Shown piece after piece: positions 7,018-9,776 of a DNA stretch of 9,776 nt. Source of the stretch: JANLUX01 sp031409815 (lineage in GTDB: Bacteria > Bacteroidota > Bacteroidia > AKYH767-A > OLB10); NCBI GenBank assembly GCA_031409815.1, contig JANNXV010000250.1:1-9776 (forward strand). The letters run 5' to 3'. The number at the start of each line of letters is the position of its first letter. Positions within the stretch are counted from its first letter, which is position 1. The notes beneath the pieces are model-generated. The model did not search any database. It was not told where the DNA came from and saw only the letters and a list, made by a program, of their open reading frames with translations. The position numbers and the translations under genes were made by a program.

Positions 7018-8070
7018 CTATGAAAATAATTTCTCCTCAGCAAGTTTTGTTCCTTCAATTCGTGCTTTAATTTTTGCGAATGCTGTTTCACGGGTTGTTG
7101 ATCTATCATCGCAGAAGGGAGAAAATCCGCAATCATCTGTAGTTCCTAATTGGTTTAGAGGAATGTATTGAGCTGCTTCTAAAATTCTGTCTCTTACTTC
7201 TTCAGCACTTTCGATTTTTGGATTGATTACATCTGTAACACCAATAAATACCATTTGATTAGGTTTAAGGTATTGCTTAATGGTTTTTAAAACCCTTACT
7301 TGGTCAGGTTCACTTGCAAGTTGAAGATAAAAGTTGCCGACATTCAAATCAAAAAGTGTAGGAAGAAATGCAGTGTAATCAATATCTGCACTATGCGTAG
7401 AGTCATGATCTCCACCCGGACAAACATGCACCCCTAATTTTTTACGCTCCACATCTGTAAAACGATTAAAAACCTGATTATTTAATTCAACAAATTGTTT
7501 CAACACACCACCTGAGGGGTCAAGCTTTAATGAAAGCCTTCCTTCAGTAAAATCGATTTGTACTTTATGTGCGCCTTGTTTCAAACAAAGCCTTATATCT
7601 TTTTCACATTCATTTATTAAGTCTGAAATAAATTCTGATTGAGAGTAACCTTCTATTCCATTTGGAGGGTATATTAAACTTAATGCTGATGCTGAAATTA
7701 CCGCTTGTTTAACAGGGATTATTGTTTGTCCTTGAGCATACTTAAGATATTGTTCCGCATAATTTGCAAACCTAAAAGGTCCTTTGGTTAAAAGAGGTAA
7801 TTGCCTAAAATGCCCATCAGCAAAATCAATTCGCATTCCGCCTGCTGCAAGATTGGGCAACCCATGTAGAGGATAAGTTAAAAAACTTGACTTTGTCTGC
7901 TCTCCATCTGTAATAACAGGAGAACCTGTTTTTTCAAAAGCTGTCAAGGTTTCCTTCAAAGCCTTTTCATATAGCTTTTCTAAATCCTTTCCATTAGTTG
8001 GTAATAATATTGCGTCAATTAGTTCAGTAGGTCTCGGAATGCTTCCAATAGGTTCTGTAGGAATTTTCAT
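7018..8070 (-). CDS. Cobalamin-independent methionine synthase II family protein (MetE C-terminal core)
   Basis: A 350-residue protein of the UROD/MetE-like TIM-barrel family, matching the catalytic C-terminal half of MetE and lacking its N-terminal half. MetE transfers a methyl group to homocysteine through a zinc-activated thiolate. The metal ligands are visible from the ATG: His215 and Cys217 in GVHVCPGGDHD, Glu254 in LASEPDQ and Cys314 in TTDDCGFSP. The Glu-to-Cys spacing (60) is close to that in MetE (61). Other marks are PIGSIPRP (7-14) near the N-terminus, ITDGEQTKSSF (53-63) and VQIDFTEGRLSLKLDPSGG (170-188). The last belongs to a widespread stand-alone subgroup whose methyl donor is not well settled. 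A TTG at 8088 would add six residues but lies near the predicted transcription start, so the ATG at 8070 is preferred. It is probably a single-gene unit from the promoter at 8098-8128. I see no SAM riboswitch. Confidence 0.87.
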   Translation of the reverse strand: MKIPTEPIGSIPRPTELIDAILLPTNGKDLEKLYEKALKETLTAFEKTGSPVITDGEQTKSSFLTYPLHGLPNLAAGGMRIDFADGHFRQLPLLTKGPFRFANYAEQYLKYAQGQTIIPVKQAVISASALSLIYPPNGIEGYSQSEFISDLINECEKDIRLCLKQGAHKVQIDFTEGRLSLKLDPSGGVLKQFVELNNQVFNRFTDVERKKLGVHVCPGGDHDSTHSADIDYTAFLPTLFDLNVGNFYLQLASEPDQVRVLKTIKQYLKPNQMVFIGVTDVINPKIESAEEVRDRILEAAQYIPLNQLGTTDDCGFSPFCDDRSTTRETAFAKIKARIEGTKLAEEKLFS

Positions 8071-8097
8071 ATTTGTTTTTCTATACAATTAAGTTTT

Positions 8098-8128
8098 CAA
8101 AGTTAAATACTTTTTGTAATGCGCTCAA
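8098..8128 (-). promoter_or_regulatory. Bacteroidota-type promoter for the methionine synthase-like gene
   Basis: On the minus strand TTG (8128-8126) is followed after 20 nt by TAACTTTG (8105-8098). This matches the Bacteroidota primary sigma consensus of a -33 TTG and a -7 TAnnTTTG at normal spacing. Initiation near 8091 would leave about 20 nt before the ATG at 8070. It is the best promoter match in the window. Confidence 0.6.
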
Positions 8129-8233
8129 TAAAATTACTAAAAACGTTTTGTGGGTTTAATAAGTAGTTGTAAACCTATTGCAGGATTAATCCTTTAAACT
8201 GTAAAATTTTTTTAGGACGATACAAACTTGATT

Positions 8234-8334
8234 AGAAGCACAAAGCTTAATTTAACCCTGCCCGACTGAAAGGTCGTTCGGGCGGGCAATGCTCCGCCAA
8301 TTTCCTGAACCCGCGGTTGTGGGTTGGTGCTTCT
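8234..8334. repeat. GC-rich multi-hairpin intergenic element with 8-bp terminal inverted repeats
   Basis: AGAAGCAC (8234-8241) and GTGCTTCT (8327-8334) are perfect inverted repeats around a GC-rich block in AT-rich surroundings. Just inside, AACCC (8254-8258) can pair with GGGTT (8321-8325). The interior can form CGAC/GTCG (8263-8266 with 8273-8276) or CCCGA/TCGGG (8261-8265 with 8278-8282), then GGCGG/CCGCC (8281-8285 with 8294-8298). A competing hairpin is AACCC (8308/8309-8313 region) with GGGTT (8321-8325). On the minus strand it lies 29 bp after the stop of the secreted SGNH protein gene. It could be a repeated element, a 3' UTR structure or a small RNA; which one is not decidable here. 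Confidence 0.45.
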
Positions 8335-8362
8335 GTTCCTTCGCACTATCACAAGTTCCATT

Positions 8363-9776
8363 TTATTGCTTTATAAACTTCAAAACCGATTGAGTATTAT
8401 TTTTTAGTCGAATGTAGTAAAGCCCTTTAGGTACATCTGCAATATTGATTTCCGTTTTTGCTTGGGCTACTTTCTCTTTTATTATAAGTCCCATTACATT
8501 ATAAATTTGAATCTGGTCACTTACAAAGTCATTCATAAATTTAATAGTAATAGATTCTGTTGCTGGATTTGGGAATATAGTCCATAATAAATTCTGTCTC
8601 TTATCAGGAATACCAACTGTTCCACAACTAAATTCAATTACAATAGAAGTAGTGTCCAAAGGACAGTTAGCATTTGTATCGATTACTTCACACTTATAAG
8701 TGCCTCCTGCAGTTATCAATAAGGTGTCTTCATTTGTCATCGTTGGTATGAGTGTATCATTTTTATACCACAATATATTTTCAAAACCCGATAAGAAACC
8801 ATTTATATGTAACACAGCAAATGGCACCGTGTCTCCTAAACAAGGATTGCCCACTCCTGTTGCGTTAAAGTAAAAACCAGACCATTGAGGAGTCTCCGTA
8901 TAAGTTTGGGATAACTCAGAACACCCATTAACTGTAGCGATAACAGCAAAACCCGAAATATTATATTGATAATAATTAGCTAAGTATTGGTTTGTTTCAG
9001 GTAAAGGAACTCCATAATTAAACCATTGATAGGAATCTGCTGTTTGAGTCCAAAGTGTATCATAAGTGCATAGCCATGGATGAGATGTATAAATGGTTGG
9101 TGTATGGCTGCAGAATTGAATAACAGTATCTGCAAAGCTGGTATGCAGCCCTTGCAAATCGCAGGTTGTTGAAGTTAATGTTACTGTGTAAGTTCCATCA
9201 GTTAAATAAGAATGTGTTACATAGGGCAAGGAGGAAGTATCACCATCTCCAAAATCCCATAAATAGGATTGGTTTATACCCCAGTTTATGGCTTGAAAAA
9301 GCACTTCATTTATACCGGGACCTAAATCGTATCGAATCTCGGCTATGGGCAGTCTCTTAAAATCCCACAATTGTAAACTGTCGAACACTTGTGTTTTGGC
9401 TGCGTTTCTTATTACGGCAGCATCAGTTGCATTTAATCCATAATCATTAGTAATCAACATAGGATCCTTTTTAAAAATGCTGGCATAAAAGCAACATGCA
9501 GCAGCATAAGAACCTTCTAATGATGGGTGACTTTCGTCTGCCTGGTACAATTCAATACCTGGATAATTTTGTCGCAGGTAATTCCACACCACTGAAACAG
9601 GAGATACTTCTCCATTGATAAACTCCGTGAGCTTTAAATAACGGCTCCTTATGGTAGTGTCCATACCTTGATAGGTACACATTACAGGGAAGGCCACACA
9701 ATTTGATGCATCTCCGTTTTTTCTTCCCCAGGTCATATAGGGCATTGTTACTGCACATGAATTATATTGTTTTATC
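8363..9776 (-). CDS. Secreted SGNH/GDSL-type hydrolase with PKD, Ig-like and T9SS sorting domains (partial, N-terminus missing)
   Basis: The frame is open to the right edge, so the start and signal peptide are outside the window and the Met at 9745 is internal. Residues below count from that Met. Residues 1-92 are the end of an SGNH hydrolase domain: TWGRKNGD (5-12) and the C-terminal catalytic pair in YQADESHPSLEGSY (Asp70, His73). A PKD domain follows (~135-210, SYLWDFGDGDTSS). Two Ig-like or gliding-adhesin-like segments with paired cysteines follow (~213-286 and ~290-374). The end (386-460) is a T9SS type A sorting domain with FPNPATESI (391-399) and GLYYIRLKN (441-449), finishing in KFIKQ. 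The family chemistry is ester hydrolysis, often of acetyl groups on polysaccharide; the substrate here is unknown. It is expected to cross the outer membrane by T9SS and be released or anchored at the surface. Confidence 0.88.
   Translation of the reverse strand, partial: IKQYNSCAVTMPYMTWGRKNGDASNCVAFPVMCTYQGMDTTIRSRYLKLTEFINGEVSPVSVVWNYLRQNYPGIELYQADESHPSLEGSYAAACCFYASIFKKDPMLITNDYGLNATDAAVIRNAAKTQVFDSLQLWDFKRLPIAEIRYDLGPGINEVLFQAINWGINQSYLWDFGDGDTSSLPYVTHSYLTDGTYTVTLTSTTCDLQGLHTSFADTVIQFCSHTPTIYTSHPWLCTYDTLWTQTADSYQWFNYGVPLPETNQYLANYYQYNISGFAVIATVNGCSELSQTYTETPQWSGFYFNATGVGNPCLGDTVPFAVLHINGFLSGFENILWYKNDTLIPTMTNEDTLLITAGGTYKCEVIDTNANCPLDTTSIVIEFSCGTVGIPDKRQNLLWTIFPNPATESITIKFMNDFVSDQIQIYNVMGLIIKEKVAQAKTEINIADVPKGLYYIRLKNNTQSVLKFIKQ

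Noticed and set aside
6825..7136. 103-codon minus-strand open frame spanning the queA / methionine synthase gap
   Set aside because: Its first third overlaps the methionine synthase-like gene in another frame, it has no recognisable family, and the rest covers the hairpin and repeat modules. It is more likely chance coding over a repeat.
8256..8290. Classical intrinsic terminator for the secreted SGNH protein gene
   Set aside because: The GC-rich stems are strong, but no T-run follows on the minus strand. It is listed as a structured element instead.
8071..8362. SAM riboswitch upstream of the methionine synthase-like gene
   Set aside because: The promoter candidate leaves only about 20 nt of leader, and the structured block lies upstream of the promoter. 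No known SAM aptamer pattern was recognised.
9552..9758. 68-codon minus-strand frame at the right edge
   Set aside because: It runs in another frame through the SGNH domain of the secreted protein, whose frame has clear catalytic motifs.
1..9776. CRISPR array, tRNA/rRNA genes, insertion sequence, phage or defence system
   Set aside because: I saw no regularly spaced repeats, no tRNA or rRNA signature, and no transposase, integrase, nuclease or toxin-antitoxin protein among the supported genes.

Overview
The window looks like chromosomal DNA of a member of the Bacteroidota. Four signs agree. One protein ends in a type IX secretion (T9SS) C-terminal sorting domain. Several genes carry the Bacteroidota promoter box TAnnTTTG a short distance upstream. 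Shine-Dalgarno sites are largely absent. The DNA is AT-rich, and bacillithiol synthesis (bshA) and a CcmF of about 800 residues also fit this phylum. The genus cannot be named from the sequence.

Layout, left to right. The + strand begins with the downstream end of a cytochrome c maturation locus: an almost complete ccmF (65-2485). It converges with a minus-strand nhaA Na+/H+ antiporter (2500-3645), leaving only 14 bp between the stop codons. A 135-bp divergent region then separates nhaA from a small + strand SUI1/YciH-type translation factor (3781-4116). From there to the right edge all genes are on the minus strand: bshA (4172-5311), a long and divergent QueA-like gene (5519-6760, GTG start), a core-size cobalamin-independent methionine synthase-like gene (7018-8070), and the C-terminal part of a secreted SGNH hydrolase with PKD, Ig-like and T9SS domains (8363 to the window end, 5' end missing).

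The genes do not form one pathway. Most are housekeeping or stress functions: haem attachment to cytochrome c, Na+/pH homeostasis, translation initiation, low-molecular-weight thiol synthesis, tRNA modification and methionine metabolism. A surface or secreted enzyme follows. The minus-strand genes are separated by gaps of about 200-290 bp, and at least bshA and the methionine synthase-like gene have their own promoter candidates, so they are probably separate transcription units.

The least explained parts are the minus-strand intergenic gaps. The gap at 8071-8362 holds a GC-rich, multi-hairpin block bounded by 8-bp inverted repeats (8234-8334). The gap at 6761-7017 holds two copies of a TATCGCAA...TGTTAGC module about 170 bp apart, plus a hairpin. 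The gap at 5312-5518 holds a 38-codon open stretch that may be a gene remnant. I found no CRISPR array, tRNA, rRNA, transposase or phage gene, and no convincing multi-gene novel system. The best leads are the two structured intergenic elements.
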